From: a virus
IMG/VR virus record: IMGVR_UViG_3300029267_004179
Location: 40,020 to 104,019 of that record
Strand: one strand, 5' to 3'
DNA length: 64,000 bases
In this document: positions 50,702 through 59,409 of the stretch, in pieces
Layout: the number at the start of each line of letters is the position of its first letter
How positions within the stretch are numbered: position 1 is the first letter of the stretch
Made by a program: the position numbers and the translations under genes
The notes under the pieces: model-generated
Database searches by the model: none
The model's input: the letters and a program-made list of their open reading frames with translations, nothing else
Told to the model about the DNA's origin: nothing

Positions 50702-51641
50702 TTTAAGCGACATACATTTGGTCACTGCTAATCCTGTTGCGAGAAAAGATAATATTTTGGATACTCAAAATTTGAAGCTGGAATATGCTTTTGAGTTTGC
50801 CGCAGATACCGGCTCATCTATACTTCAAGCAGGTGATTTTCCTGATTCCCCAAGAAGCTGGCATTTGCTGCCAATGCTTATAAGGATGATTCAGAAGCAT
50901 GGAGTTCAGATATTTGGCGTGTACGGCCAACATGATACATACCTATATTCAGAGGAATTAAGGCATGCAACTACTCTTGGTGTGCTTAACCACATAGGCC
51001 TTATCAACATAGTTGATGATGAGCCGTATGAAGCGGAGCCGGGAACTTTTATTACAGGTGTCAGTTTTGGCGGTGAAGTGCCAAAGCCTGTTGAAGGTGC
51101 AGATTTGAATATTCTGGTTATTCACAAAGGGATATCAAACGCCCCACTATGGCCTGGTCATAAGTATACAAAGGCAAGTTCTTTCCTCAAAAAGCACAAA
51201 TATGACTTTATTCTGTGCGGCGATATTCACAAGAAGTTCATTAACAGGTCAAAAGGCAGGATTATCTGCAATACTGGACCTATGTTAAGGATTGAGGCTA
51301 CTGATGAGATGCTTACTCATAAACCAGGGTTTTATGTTTATGATACAGAAGATCGCAGCATCCAATGGGAAGAGATACCACATCTACCATCTTCAGAAGT
51401 GCTTTCCAGAGACCATATAGAGTCAAGGCTGAGAGCAGAGGAAGCAGCAGAGGAGTTTTCCTCTGGCATTAAGCAAATGCTCAAAGAGGACGGCTATGAC
51501 TTTGTTACTGATAAAGATAAGTATAGTTTTATAGATACACTTCATAATATTATACAGTCAGGAAGTCTTGAAGATGAAATAACTAAAATTTTGATTGAGA
51601 TAGCGGGTGAAATCGATGACACCAGAGCAAAAACTGATTAG
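50688..51641 (+). CDS. sbcD: Mre11/SbcD-type nuclease
   Basis: 317 residues from ATG 50688, overlapping the Rad50 N-half. Metallophosphoesterase motifs SDIHL, GDFPDS, GQHD (for GNHD), VIHKG and CGDIHKK are in order. Partner of Rad50 in DNA-end processing. It is inserted between the two halves of the Rad50-like gene. Confidence 0.85.
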   Translation: MKFVSLSDIHLVTANPVARKDNILDTQNLKLEYAFEFAADTGSSILQAGDFPDSPRSWHLLPMLIRMIQKHGVQIFGVYGQHDTYLYSEELRHATTLGVLNHIGLINIVDDEPYEAEPGTFITGVSFGGEVPKPVEGADLNILVIHKGISNAPLWPGHKYTKASSFLKKHKYDFILCGDIHKKFINRSKGRIICNTGPMLRIEATDEMLTHKPGFYVYDTEDRSIQWEEIPHLPSSEVLSRDHIESRLRAEEAAEEFSSGIKQMLKEDGYDFVTDKDKYSFIDTLHNIIQSGSLEDEITKILIEIAGEIDDTRAKTD

Positions 51642-51867
51642 TTTGAAGGATATCGCAGAGTCACTGATAACAAAGGTAGCAATAGCCAAGTCTGAAAAGG
51701 CAAAGATTATCAAGAATCTGCAGAAAAGGCACAATATTAAGACTATAGATGCAGCTATTGCCAGAGCAGATGAAATATCAGAACAACTTCCCGAACTTGA
51801 AAAGAGCCTAAGCACTCTTGTTGATGACATAGAGCTTAGGTTGAAGAGGATTGAGGATGAGCAATAA
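51616..51867 (+). CDS. Short coiled-coil protein in split-Rad50 operon
   Basis: 83 residues from ATG 51616, overlapping SbcD's end. Almost entirely helical heptads (ARADEISEQLPELEKSLSTLVDDIELRLKRIE). Probably part of the returning coiled coil of the split Rad50. Overlaps the C-half gene. Confidence 0.55.
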   Translation: MTPEQKLISLKDIAESLITKVAIAKSEKAKIIKNLQKRHNIKTIDAAIARADEISEQLPELEKSLSTLVDDIELRLKRIEDEQ

Positions 51868-52492
51868 TTTATCTGCTTTAAAGGAAAAATATATAAAGCT
51901 TGAGTCTTCCCGTCAGTCTATCCAAGATTCTATAGGTCATAAGACAGAAAGGATAGCTATACTGGATAAAAGAATAATGGACTATATCCAAGCAAGGTCC
52001 ATTGTTTCTGAAATTGCCCAAGCAACAGTAGGGAAGTTTTTGGCTAATATTGAGAAGATTATATCCAGTGCATTAACTTCTGTTTTTGAAAAACCACTAC
52101 AACTTAAACTTGACTTCAAAGAAAAGGCCAACAGACTACAATGCAAATCCATTATCATAGATAATGGTTATGAATATGATCCACGCTATGATAAAGGCGG
52201 AGGTATGCTTGATATACTTGATTTTGCATTTCGTATTGTCTTTTGGGCTATAGAAAGGCCAAGGAGAAGGAACTTAATCATATTAGATGAGCCCTTTACC
52301 GGCTTAGGTGTAAAAGCAGTAGAAGCAGCTATAATGCTTAAACACTTATCCAAAGCAGTATCAGAGGCGTTGAAAACAGAGCCATTACAGATAATCATAT
52401 TGACTCATATAATTGAATTGATGCAGGTATCTGATACCTGTTATAATGTGACTAATGACGGAACTACGAGTACAATCAAAAGACTAAAGTGA
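51857..52492 (+). CDS. Rad50/SbcC C-terminal half (signature and Walker B)
   Basis: 211 residues from ATG 51857. Coiled-coil start, then the ABC signature region KGGGMLDILDFAFR (~115) and Walker B NLIILDEPFTGLG (~140), with a D-loop and switch His (ILTHI). It has no Walker A of its own, so it needs the N-half (49.6 kb) to form ATPase sites. Confidence 0.8.
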   Translation: MSNNLSALKEKYIKLESSRQSIQDSIGHKTERIAILDKRIMDYIQARSIVSEIAQATVGKFLANIEKIISSALTSVFEKPLQLKLDFKEKANRLQCKSIIIDNGYEYDPRYDKGGGMLDILDFAFRIVFWAIERPRRRNLIILDEPFTGLGVKAVEAAIMLKHLSKAVSEALKTEPLQIIILTHIIELMQVSDTCYNVTNDGTTSTIKRLK

Positions 52493-52497
52493 TTCAA

Positions 52498-52764
52498 ATG
52501 GCTACATATGTTTACACTTTTAGTTGTAATTGCTTAGTACCAACATCAAAAAGGCTACCAAGAAACCAGAAAGGACGCAAGGCTTGCCCTATTCATGATA
52601 CAGCAGTTGTCAGTATTGAGAAGCTTTGCTCATGTTGTAAGTCGGCTACAGTACACCACACCAATTATTTCCTATGTATAGATTGCTTCAGAAAACCAAC
52701 CAACCCATTTGATGAGGAAGGTGAACTTCCATGGCCAAATCTCAGCAGCAGCAGCTCTTCTTAA
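52498..52764 (+). CDS. Cys-rich zinc-binding protein
   Basis: 88 residues from ATG 52498. Contains C-x-C, CPIH, CSCC and CIDC, enough for two zinc sites, and a Ser-rich C-terminus. Role unknown; end of the replication/recombination operon. Confidence 0.55.
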   Translation: MATYVYTFSCNCLVPTSKRLPRNQKGRKACPIHDTAVVSIEKLCSCCKSATVHHTNYFLCIDCFRKPTNPFDEEGELPWPNLSSSSSS

Positions 52765-52928
52765 TAGTGTTATTTTAACGGTCAGTTTATTAGTTAAAAT
52801 GGTGCTATAGTATTCTATTAAGTGCCTTTCAAAATACTTCTAATTTTTTCAAATAAAAAAAGTCTTTATTTAAATATAAATTTTTTATATATTACTCCTT
52901 ATGCTTTCATATTATAGGAGGGAACTGT
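52765..52928. other. Short AT-rich intergenic region
   Basis: 164 bases, very AT-rich, between the replication operon and packaging genes. No clear terminator; several TATAAT-like boxes but no convincing -35/-10 pair. An AGGAGGGAAC ribosome site is at its end. Confidence 0.4.
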
Positions 52929-53513
52929 ATGGAGAGGATTAGGAGACCAACAAGAGCTGATACGAGAGTGCCAAGGAAACCAGGTAGGAAGAAGGGGCAA
53001 ACTGCTGGTATAACATGGCGTAGGCAATTGTTCATTAATGCTTATTGTGAAATGGTAGTACCAAGTGTCTATGCTGCTTTCAAGAAGGCAGGGTATAGGG
53101 CAAGGGGTGCTCCAGGTAGGGTTGCAGCTTGGAAGGTGAGGTGGCAACCTGATGTAGCTGAGGCTATTAGGGAACGTCAGCTGAGGATGAGGGCTGAATC
53201 GGAGCTGACTGAGAGGGATATTCTTGAGGAGTTGAAGAAGATAGCCACTATAGATGTCAGGAACCTGTATAATGGTGACGGGTCACTAAAGGCTTTGCAT
53301 GAGATTGATGATTATACTGCCGCTGCTATAGCTGGTGTTGATATAGCTATTAACAAGGAAGGTGAGGCCTATATTAGGAAGGTTAAGACGTGCGACAGGC
53401 AAAAGGCCTTGTTAATGTATGGCAAGCATTTAGGCATGTTTACTCCTGATAGGACAAGTGATAATCAAGGTGCTCCGGTTGAGCTGATAATTGAGGAAGA
53501 CAAGGATGACTGA
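52929..53513 (+). CDS. terS: Terminase small subunit
   Basis: 194 residues. N-terminal basic region, then a helix-turn-helix-type block (RRQLFINAYCEM, AAFKKAGYRARGAPGRVAAW, RERQLRMRAESELTERDILEEL) in the order of Terminase_2 small subunits. Recognises the packaging site and loads the large subunit. Stop overlaps terL by eight bases. Confidence 0.8.
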   Translation: MERIRRPTRADTRVPRKPGRKKGQTAGITWRRQLFINAYCEMVVPSVYAAFKKAGYRARGAPGRVAAWKVRWQPDVAEAIRERQLRMRAESELTERDILEELKKIATIDVRNLYNGDGSLKALHEIDDYTAAAIAGVDIAINKEGEAYIRKVKTCDRQKALLMYGKHLGMFTPDRTSDNQGAPVELIIEEDKDD

Positions 53514-54837
53514 TAATGTGACACCTAATAGGACAAGATATCTTGCCCGGTCTCATCAGATGAAAGTAATCAGGTCAACTAAGCGCAATATATTTATGGG
53601 TGGTGGAGTAGGGTGTGGCAAAACAGATGCAGGATCACTTTGGGTGGTTAAACAAGTGAAGAAAACACCAAAAGGTGTAATAGGAATAGTAGCTGCAAAC
53701 TCATATAGTCAGCTAATAGATTCAACCCTAAGAAACCTGTACAAAAACTTCAGAAGCTGGAACATACCTATTTCCCCGTCAGAACCACCTACAAGGCATC
53801 ATCCTGTCAATTTAAGAGTATGGAATGGAGTAAACTGGATAGAGATTATTTGCCGATCTTTGGACAACTATGCATTGCTATCTGGTGTCGAAGTAGGATG
53901 GACTTGGACAGATGAATGCTGGATGACTAAAAGAGAAGCCATTGACATCCTATTTGCCAGATTAAGGGACAGGAGGATGGAGAACCAAATGCTATTTACA
54001 ACCACTCTTGATGACCCTTCCTCCTGGATGTATGAATTATTTGTGGACAACTTTGATGAAGATATCATGGAAGTCTTATATGCCACAACTTTTGATAATG
54101 AAAAGAACTTGGCAAAGGGTTATATATCCACTTTGCAAAGGTTGTATGATAGAAGACTTTATAAGAGAATGGTGCTGTCTAAATGGGTATCCCTTACAGG
54201 TGAGCAAATATATCACTCTTTTGACCGGACTAAGCACAGTAATGAAATAGCCGAATTTGACCCAAATTTACCTATACTTTGGAGTCATGATTTCAATATT
54301 GGGGTTGGAAAGCCAATGTCCTCTTGTCTATGCCAGATGAAGAATGGTGAGTCTCCAAGCGGTATATTTAGGCCGGAACTTCATGTATTTGATGAAATCA
54401 TATTAGATGGGACAAGAACACAAGGGGCAATAGAAGAGTTCCAGTCTTCAGACTATTACAGGAAGGGCTTATCAGGCGTTGTGATCTATGGAGATGCTAC
54501 TGGAAGGCATAGGGATACCCGAAGTAATAGGACTGATTATACACTGCTGGAAAACGAAGGATTCACAGATCAGAAAGTCCCAACAAAGAATCCTCCTATT
54601 AGAAGCAGGCATAATGCTGTTAACTCTTTGTTGCAGAATCAAGAGGGTGATGTTAGATTGATAGTGCACCCAAGATGCAAGACTATTTTGAAAGGGTTGG
54701 AAACAGTTCATATTAAGAAGGGTGCTCAATATATAGAGGAGGAAACCAGGGAGCAACACGTCACAACTGCATTAGGGTATTTAGTGAATCGTGAGTTCCC
54801 AATAGAAAGGCCTATGGCTGTAAGCCAAGAGGTATGA
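53506..54837 (+). CDS. terL: Terminase large subunit
   Basis: 443 residues from ATG 53506. Walker A GGGVGCGKT (32-40), Walker B WTWTDECW (~132), coupling motif TTTLDDPSSW. The nuclease domain has Asp residues in SHDFNIG (~261), VIYGDATG (~329) and near the C-terminus. Packages DNA into proheads. Followed in overlap by the portal gene. Confidence 0.92.
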   Translation: MTDNVTPNRTRYLARSHQMKVIRSTKRNIFMGGGVGCGKTDAGSLWVVKQVKKTPKGVIGIVAANSYSQLIDSTLRNLYKNFRSWNIPISPSEPPTRHHPVNLRVWNGVNWIEIICRSLDNYALLSGVEVGWTWTDECWMTKREAIDILFARLRDRRMENQMLFTTTLDDPSSWMYELFVDNFDEDIMEVLYATTFDNEKNLAKGYISTLQRLYDRRLYKRMVLSKWVSLTGEQIYHSFDRTKHSNEIAEFDPNLPILWSHDFNIGVGKPMSSCLCQMKNGESPSGIFRPELHVFDEIILDGTRTQGAIEEFQSSDYYRKGLSGVVIYGDATGRHRDTRSNRTDYTLLENEGFTDQKVPTKNPPIRSRHNAVNSLLQNQEGDVRLIVHPRCKTILKGLETVHIKKGAQYIEEETREQHVTTALGYLVNREFPIERPMAVSQEV

Positions 54838-54851
54838 TATTGGAGGTAATT

Positions 54852-56297
54852 ATGAAAGCTGAAAATTCTGTTAATGTGCCGACTGAAGACTATTTAACCT
54901 ATATGGCTCATTTAAGCCCTGTCTTGTCATTGCTTAGTGGGACAAGAGGCATGAGAGAAGCCGGTGAGATGCTGTTGCCAAGATCAGAGGGGGAATCAGA
55001 GAAGGGTTATGCAGCAAGGCTTAAAAGGTCATTTTTGAAAAACTATTTCAGAAGGACGTTGCAAAAGATGACAGGAGAAGTGTTGTCTAAAAAGATTGTT
55101 GTGAATCCTCAGAGTAGTTCTAAAGAAATTGACTTGATTGTAGCAGATGTTGATCAGCTTGGGAATGATATAACAAGGTTTTCAGGACCTGTATTGTTAA
55201 GTGGTATAGCAGATGGCTTCACAGCAGTTCAAGTTGACTATCCGGATGTCAAAAAAGTCGAGAAGGATGGTATCTTGTACTATAATGATGAAGATGGCCC
55301 TGATCCTGGGTGGAAGCAATTTACTGCTGAGGTTGAGCAAGCAAAAGGCTGGAGGCCATATTTTATTCATATCAAATCTAAGAACATCATAGGAGGTAGG
55401 GCTGAACTTGTTGATGGGAAAATAGTGATAAAACAACTTAGGATCAAAGAATATTCAGATGAACCTGCTGGCAGCTATGGGACAAAGAGGGCTGAGCATA
55501 TCCGTGTTCTTGAGCCAGGCAAGTGGGAGTTATATGAAGAAATCAAAGATGCTAAAGGGCAAAAAACATGGGAAGTAATAAAAAGCGGAACAACGGCGCT
55601 TAACTATATTCCTGTTCATTTTTACAAAACTGGCGAAGCACTATCATTACTTACCAACAAACCTCCATTAGAAGATTTGGCAGACATGAATATATGCCAC
55701 TGGCAGTCAAGTAGTGACCAACGCAATATTTTGCATTACTCAAGATTTGCTATGTGGTTCGGGAAGATGCTACCTATAGATGGGACCGGCAAAGTTAAGT
55801 TTGGGGGCAATAGGCTTTTACTTGGCAAAGACCCAGAAAGTGATTTAAAAGTTGTAGAGCATACAGGGAAAGCAATTGAGGCTGGACGGAATGATCTGAA
55901 GGATTTGGAAGAAGGTATGGCGATGTACGGCTTGACATTCATGATGCCAAAGACTGGTAATATAACAGCAACAAGTCATGCAATTGATAGTAGTGAAAAT
56001 GATAGCTCTTTAAAGCTTTGGGCACTGCAATATCAGGACTTTCTGAAGAGCTGCTTTGAAACGGCGTTGGATTTTATGGGGGCTGAAAGTGAAGTGATAG
56101 TTGAGGTGAACACAGATTTCAAGTCATTTCTGGAAGATGTATCAGTTCAAGCACTGCTTAAAGGATTTGAAAAGGGGCTGTTCCCAAGGGAGTTGGTATT
56201 TGATGAGTATAAAAGAAGAGGCATCATCCATAGTGAAACAGATTTTGTTGACGTTTTGGCTATGATAGAAGACGATTTGAGATCAAGTACTGTTTAA
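54852..56297 (+). CDS. Portal protein (DUF4055-type)
   Basis: 481 residues from ATG 54852 (TGGAGGTAATT). PVLSLLSGTRGMREAGEMLLP at the N-terminus, GLTFMMPKTGNITATSHAID near the C-terminal third, typical of DUF4055 portals. Forms the dodecameric head-tail channel. No scaffold or capsid gene follows in the window, so the head genes must lie beyond one of its ends. Confidence 0.85.
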   Translation: MKAENSVNVPTEDYLTYMAHLSPVLSLLSGTRGMREAGEMLLPRSEGESEKGYAARLKRSFLKNYFRRTLQKMTGEVLSKKIVVNPQSSSKEIDLIVADVDQLGNDITRFSGPVLLSGIADGFTAVQVDYPDVKKVEKDGILYYNDEDGPDPGWKQFTAEVEQAKGWRPYFIHIKSKNIIGGRAELVDGKIVIKQLRIKEYSDEPAGSYGTKRAEHIRVLEPGKWELYEEIKDAKGQKTWEVIKSGTTALNYIPVHFYKTGEALSLLTNKPPLEDLADMNICHWQSSSDQRNILHYSRFAMWFGKMLPIDGTGKVKFGGNRLLLGKDPESDLKVVEHTGKAIEAGRNDLKDLEEGMAMYGLTFMMPKTGNITATSHAIDSSENDSSLKLWALQYQDFLKSCFETALDFMGAESEVIVEVNTDFKSFLEDVSVQALLKGFEKGLFPRELVFDEYKRRGIIHSETDFVDVLAMIEDDLRSSTV

Positions 56298-56300
56298 TAT

Positions 56301-56329
56301 TTGATGAACCTTGTTGCTGTTTCTATAAT
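56301..56329 (+). promoter_or_regulatory. Sigma-70-type promoter
   Basis: TTGATG, 17-base spacer, TATAAT. Lies just after the portal gene and before the accessory genes at 56.4 kb. Likely used by host RNA polymerase. Confidence 0.65.
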
Positions 56330-56391
56330 AATATAGGATATAAAGTTTTATAATTTACATAGAATGGCCAGCCTATAATAGGGGGATCAAT

Positions 56392-56679
56392 ATGAAACAG
56401 GAAATTAAAAAATTTGCTGAGAGGGTAGAATCTCTTTTAATAAGGAAATATCATTCATCCTCACGAATCGGTATAAACTTCGGTAAGAAGTATGCCAAGT
56501 TAATTCATACTTCTTTCGAAACAACCCAAACAGTCTTTTGTTTTGTAGTTATTGAAACAGGAGATATCTTAAAACCTGCCAATTGGAAAACCCCGACAAA
56601 AGGTTTACGTGGCAATATTAATGATGAGCACAAAGGAATGTCATGGGTCACACCTACCGGTATTCGCTCAAAAAGATAA
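56392..56679 (+). CDS. Small protein, unknown
   Basis: 95 residues with AGGGGGATCAAT before ATG. Mixed composition with SSRIGINFGKKYAKLIH and a VIETGDILKPANWKTP segment, which resembles short phage proteins of unknown role. Confidence 0.5.
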   Translation: MKQEIKKFAERVESLLIRKYHSSSRIGINFGKKYAKLIHTSFETTQTVFCFVVIETGDILKPANWKTPTKGLRGNINDEHKGMSWVTPTGIRSKR

Positions 56680-56704
56680 TCAACTAAAGTAAAGGTAGGT
56701 TGTT

Positions 56705-57283
56705 ATGAAAGTTGCAAAGCTTTTCAGGAACTTGATCGAAAACCAACAATTCATCAATTGGAAGACTTATGATTTGGTTTGCCAATCAATAAAGAAATGG
56801 CACAATATATGTTATCATTTCGGTGAAGACCGTCGGGCTTTTAACTGCTCATTATGTCTTGAGTATCAGGAAGTGCAACAGGGCAATTGTTGGGAGCTTT
56901 GTCCTCTTTCAGTAGTTATGGAAGAACATTGTAATGATGACAGCTCTGTATGGAAGAAATGGTTTAGTCATAATATGGAGCATTATCAGTATGTTTATCC
57001 TGATATTGATATTGTAGGAGATGTAAATAGAGTCGTGCCTAATTGCAGTATTTGTCTTGAGCTGGCAGAAAAAATGCTTTTTACCCTCGTCATGCTGAAC
57101 ACCCTTATATTTGTGGGACTAAGCCATCATGGGAAAGCAACTGCAATCGAAAGGCGTACTCCTCCAGAAATGCAGAAACATCATCTTTGTGTTGCTATGG
57201 AACTAATGATGGCAAGAATGGAACTAATGATGGCAAGAAGTGAGATGGACAAGGTGTTTTGTGATACCAAAAAAGGTAGGTAA
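56705..57283 (+). CDS. Cys-rich accessory protein, paralogue of the 59.8 kb gene
   Basis: 192 residues. Pattern W..D.......SI.KW.NI..H followed by NCSLCLE, CPLSVV and C-x-D-D-S repeats in the gene at 59773. A single hydrophobic segment (LFTLVMLNTLIFVGL) occurs later. A short internal duplication (ELMMARM, ELMMARS) near the C-terminus. Probably metal-binding; function unknown. Confidence 0.5.
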   Translation: MKVAKLFRNLIENQQFINWKTYDLVCQSIKKWHNICYHFGEDRRAFNCSLCLEYQEVQQGNCWELCPLSVVMEEHCNDDSSVWKKWFSHNMEHYQYVYPDIDIVGDVNRVVPNCSICLELAEKMLFTLVMLNTLIFVGLSHHGKATAIERRTPPEMQKHHLCVAMELMMARMELMMARSEMDKVFCDTKKGR

Positions 57284-57285
57284 TA

Positions 57286-57528
57286 ATGGATAAATTATGT
57301 CTGTGGTGTGATAACTTCCATATGGACCCCGGATGCGATGATTATCCCGAATATACGCCGGGAGACCTTGCGGAAGTCTCTTGTTCTAAAGGTCGCTATT
57401 CATTAGTAGATTATATTACAAGGGAGGAGTATTCAAAGGCGATATTAACTGCTGTTGACTGTAATGACTTTTACCTTGATCCTGCCGTTAAAAATCTTCT
57501 AATGGAGAAGGGTATTTTGTGGGGGTGA
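57286..57528 (+). CDS. Small Cys-containing protein
   Basis: 80 residues with LCLWCDNF, GCDDYPEYTPGD and a further Cys; a CxxC knuckle near the start resembles small phage zinc proteins. Overlap-coupled to neighbours. Confidence 0.5.
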   Translation: MDKLCLWCDNFHMDPGCDDYPEYTPGDLAEVSCSKGRYSLVDYITREEYSKAILTAVDCNDFYLDPAVKNLLMEKGILWG

Positions 57529-57532
57529 TTGA

Positions 57533-57748
57533 ATGAGTGCCATTTGGGTACATGAAGTTTGTGGTAATGCTCCTGTACACCCTGAAACTCTTATATGTAT
57601 GAAGTGCCAAACACCTGTTTTTCTGGAGGAGTGCAATAAGTGGCAGGTGTCGGATGAGTGGGTTAGTAACCACCCAGCCGCATCTATATATCTGGTGGAT
57701 GTGTCAGGAATGAGGGATAAAGCAAATGAAGATAAAACAGATAGATGA
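57533..57748 (+). CDS. Small Cys-containing protein
   Basis: 71 residues. CGN and CMKCQTPVFLEEC could form a zinc ribbon. Overlaps the DUF550-like gene. No function recognised. Confidence 0.45.
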   Translation: MSAIWVHEVCGNAPVHPETLICMKCQTPVFLEECNKWQVSDEWVSNHPAASIYLVDVSGMRDKANEDKTDR

Positions 57749-58100
57749 AAAAAATAAGATGGATTTAATAAAACATTTAACCCGGCACAAAGAATTTTCT
57801 GAAAAAACCTTTGGGCCAGGGAACAGAACATTGGGTCTTTGTAATCACATTGCAAAGGAGTTGGAGGAAATAAAGTCCTCCCCTTTCGATCTTATGGAAT
57901 GGATTGATGTTGTGATTTTGGGTTTTGATGGTGCTTGGAGAGCCGGTTTCACACCTGAAGAGATTGCAAAGGCGTTAGAGGTTAAGCAGTCTATCAACAA
58001 GGAAAGAGAGTGGCCCGATTGGAGGACAGCAGAATCAGGGAAGCCCATAGAGCATATTCGCACAGTGAAAAGTGAAGGGAAAGTGAATAATGGGTTGTGA
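57726..58100 (+). CDS. dATP/dGTP diphosphohydrolase-like protein (DUF550)
   Basis: 124 residues. HKEFSEKTFGPGNRTLGLCNHI, KELEEIK, DLMEWIDVVILGFDGAWRAG and EWPDWRTAESG match the DUF550/MazZ-type all-alpha NTP pyrophosphohydrolases, with the ExxE and ExxD metal-binding helices. Would shape the dNTP pool. MazZ is known from phages with modified adenine; no PurZ gene is seen here. Confidence 0.7.
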   Translation: MKIKQIDEKNKMDLIKHLTRHKEFSEKTFGPGNRTLGLCNHIAKELEEIKSSPFDLMEWIDVVILGFDGAWRAGFTPEEIAKALEVKQSINKEREWPDWRTAESGKPIEHIRTVKSEGKVNNGL

Positions 58101-58308
58101 ATTTTCAGACAGAGTAAGAGCGTTTAAAATAAAGATGGTGCAAGAGTTGTTTGACCAACTTACCGAAAGTGACAAGCAAGCATTTGTCTGAACATATGGT
58201 GACATAAACAAGATTCCAGAGGATAAAACATACCGAATTTATTACCACTGCAAAAGAGCATTGAACCACCGGGCAGCCATTGCCACTAAGGCGAAAGGAA
58301 GGAAATAA
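58090..58308 (+). CDS. Small ORF with one in-frame UGA (codon 34)
   Basis: ATG 58090 (GAAGGGAAAG upstream) opens MGCEFSDRVRAFKIKMVQEL, then TGA at 58189-58191, and continues in the same frame TYGDINKIPEDKTYRIYYHC to TAA 58306-58308. Both halves look protein-like and belong together (73 codons). UGA readthrough, point mutation or sequencing error are possible. Confidence 0.5.
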
Positions 58309-58314
58309 TGAAAA

Positions 58315-58659
58315 ATGGAAATTCAAGCAGAAAAAAAAGTCTGGGTTGCCTGGACGAACACAGATCGTAATGAGGGGCGAGGGTCCGAAATCCCTCTTGC
58401 GGTCTGTGAAACCAGAACAACCGCCGAGCGTATCGGCAAGGCGGGCGGAGTCCAGGGTCATGACTGTAAGGTTACCGAGGAAACCGCAATAAAGGTAGAT
58501 AACCGCTGGCTTGTCCCGGTCATAGTCGGAATCCAGGAAGCAACTGACGAAGATATTCGAAAAGAGAAAGCGGAAAAGCGCCTTTCCGCCACTTTAAAAA
58601 AAGCCAAAGACGCAGGCTTGTCAAGGGAAGAGATAGAAATTTTAAAAGGAAGTGGATGA
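58315..58659 (+). CDS. Small protein, higher GC than neighbours
   Basis: 114 residues: KVWVAWTNTDRNEGRGSEIP, LAVCETRTTAERIGKAG, ending in a helix. GC content is visibly higher than in the replication genes, suggesting a different origin. Similar short proteins occur in accessory regions of other phages; function unknown. Confidence 0.55.
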   Translation: MEIQAEKKVWVAWTNTDRNEGRGSEIPLAVCETRTTAERIGKAGGVQGHDCKVTEETAIKVDNRWLVPVIVGIQEATDEDIRKEKAEKRLSATLKKAKDAGLSREEIEILKGSG

Positions 58660-58690
58660 ACCCCATTGCCGGAAAGGAGAGGATATAAAA

Positions 58691-58918
58691 ATGAAAGAGT
58701 TTGGATATTTTGAAGGTGATCCTGCAAAAATACACCTAATGAGTGTTAGGATTGGTGGGGGAGAATATACTGTTTGTGGGCTAGCTTACGATATTGGAGG
58801 ACCGGAAGAAGAGAAATCATGGTTAGGTGATTTCATTACCACCAATAAGCGAACGGTAACTTGCCCAGGTTGTATCGTTGAAATAAAAAATTGCAGAGGC
58901 GTTAAGTGCGCTTCATAA
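58691..58918 (+). CDS. Small CxxC protein
   Basis: 75 residues from ATG 58691 (AAAGGAGAGG). TVCGLAYD, TCPGCIVEI and NCRGVKC supply a zinc site. The form occurs in many phage accessory regions. Role unknown. Confidence 0.55.
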   Translation: MKEFGYFEGDPAKIHLMSVRIGGGEYTVCGLAYDIGGPEEEKSWLGDFITTNKRTVTCPGCIVEIKNCRGVKCAS

Positions 58919-58946
58919 CCGGTCCACGCCGGGCAGGAAGGGAATT

Positions 58947-59123
58947 ATGAAAATAAGAATTAAATTACCGCAGAACAACCCGTCATGATTACGCCGATCA
59001 GACACCCTCAACGATGCGTTAAAGCGTGCTGATTTTTTGGCCGATCCGCATGGACGGTGGTATTCCGGCATGATGTCCGATAGGAAAGATTTACGCCGAA
59101 TTGCATTATTAGCGAAGGAGTAG
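58947..59123 (+). CDS. Small ORF with one in-frame UGA (codon 14)
   Basis: ATG 58947 (AGGAAGGGAATT upstream). MKIRIKLPQNNPS, TGA at 58986-58988, then LRRSDTLNDALKRADFLADP... to TAG 59121-59123 (59 codons). The part after UGA has no suitable start close by. Second of three such ORFs beside the tRNA genes. Confidence 0.5.
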
Positions 59124-59128
59124 CTGAA

Positions 59129-59283
59129 ATGACTATCGATGGAGATACAATCATAACCAACTGAACAGGTCAATGCAGGTTGTTGAGGGCATAAAGCGCA
59201 ATCTTCTTCGGCTGGGCCGTAGGACCCCTTGCAATCATATTCCTGTCTCATGGCCGGATAAACTTGATAAAGACAAAAAATAA
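59129..59283 (+). pseudogene. Small ORF with disrupted 5' end
   Basis: ATG 59129 has AAGGAG upstream but meets TGA after 11 codons. A -1 frame over the same region (59128-59283) is open and protein-like: DYRWRYNHNQLNRSMQVVEG..., ending HIPVSWPDKLDKDKK at TAA 59281-59283. A shorter start is ATG 59173. Looks like a frameshifted or decayed gene. Confidence 0.35.
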
Positions 59284-59298
59284 TTTATATCTTTTTTC

Positions 59299-59304
59299 TA
59301 TAAT
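59299..59304 (+). promoter_or_regulatory. -10 box before tRNA pair
   Basis: TTTCTATAATAATATA matches the -10 region of the promoter at 56.3 kb. No convincing -35 at proper spacing, so it may be an unusual or activator-dependent tRNA promoter. Confidence 0.4.
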
Positions 59305-59323
59305 AATATATAATGGAATTAAT

Positions 59324-59400
59324 CGGGGTGTGGCCCAGCTTGGTAGGGCGCTTGCCTTGGGAGCAAGAAGTCGTTGGTTCAAATCCAACCATCCCGACCA
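59324..59400 (+). tRNA. tRNA-Pro (anticodon TGG)
   Basis: Full cloverleaf: acceptor CGGGGTG/CATCCCG, D stem GCCC/GGGC, anticodon stem CTTGC/GCAAG with loop CTTGGGA, T stem GTTGG/CCAAC with TTCAAAT loop, encoded CCA end. Reads CCA and probably other Pro codons. Confidence 0.95.
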
Positions 59401-59409
59401 TTAAAATAC

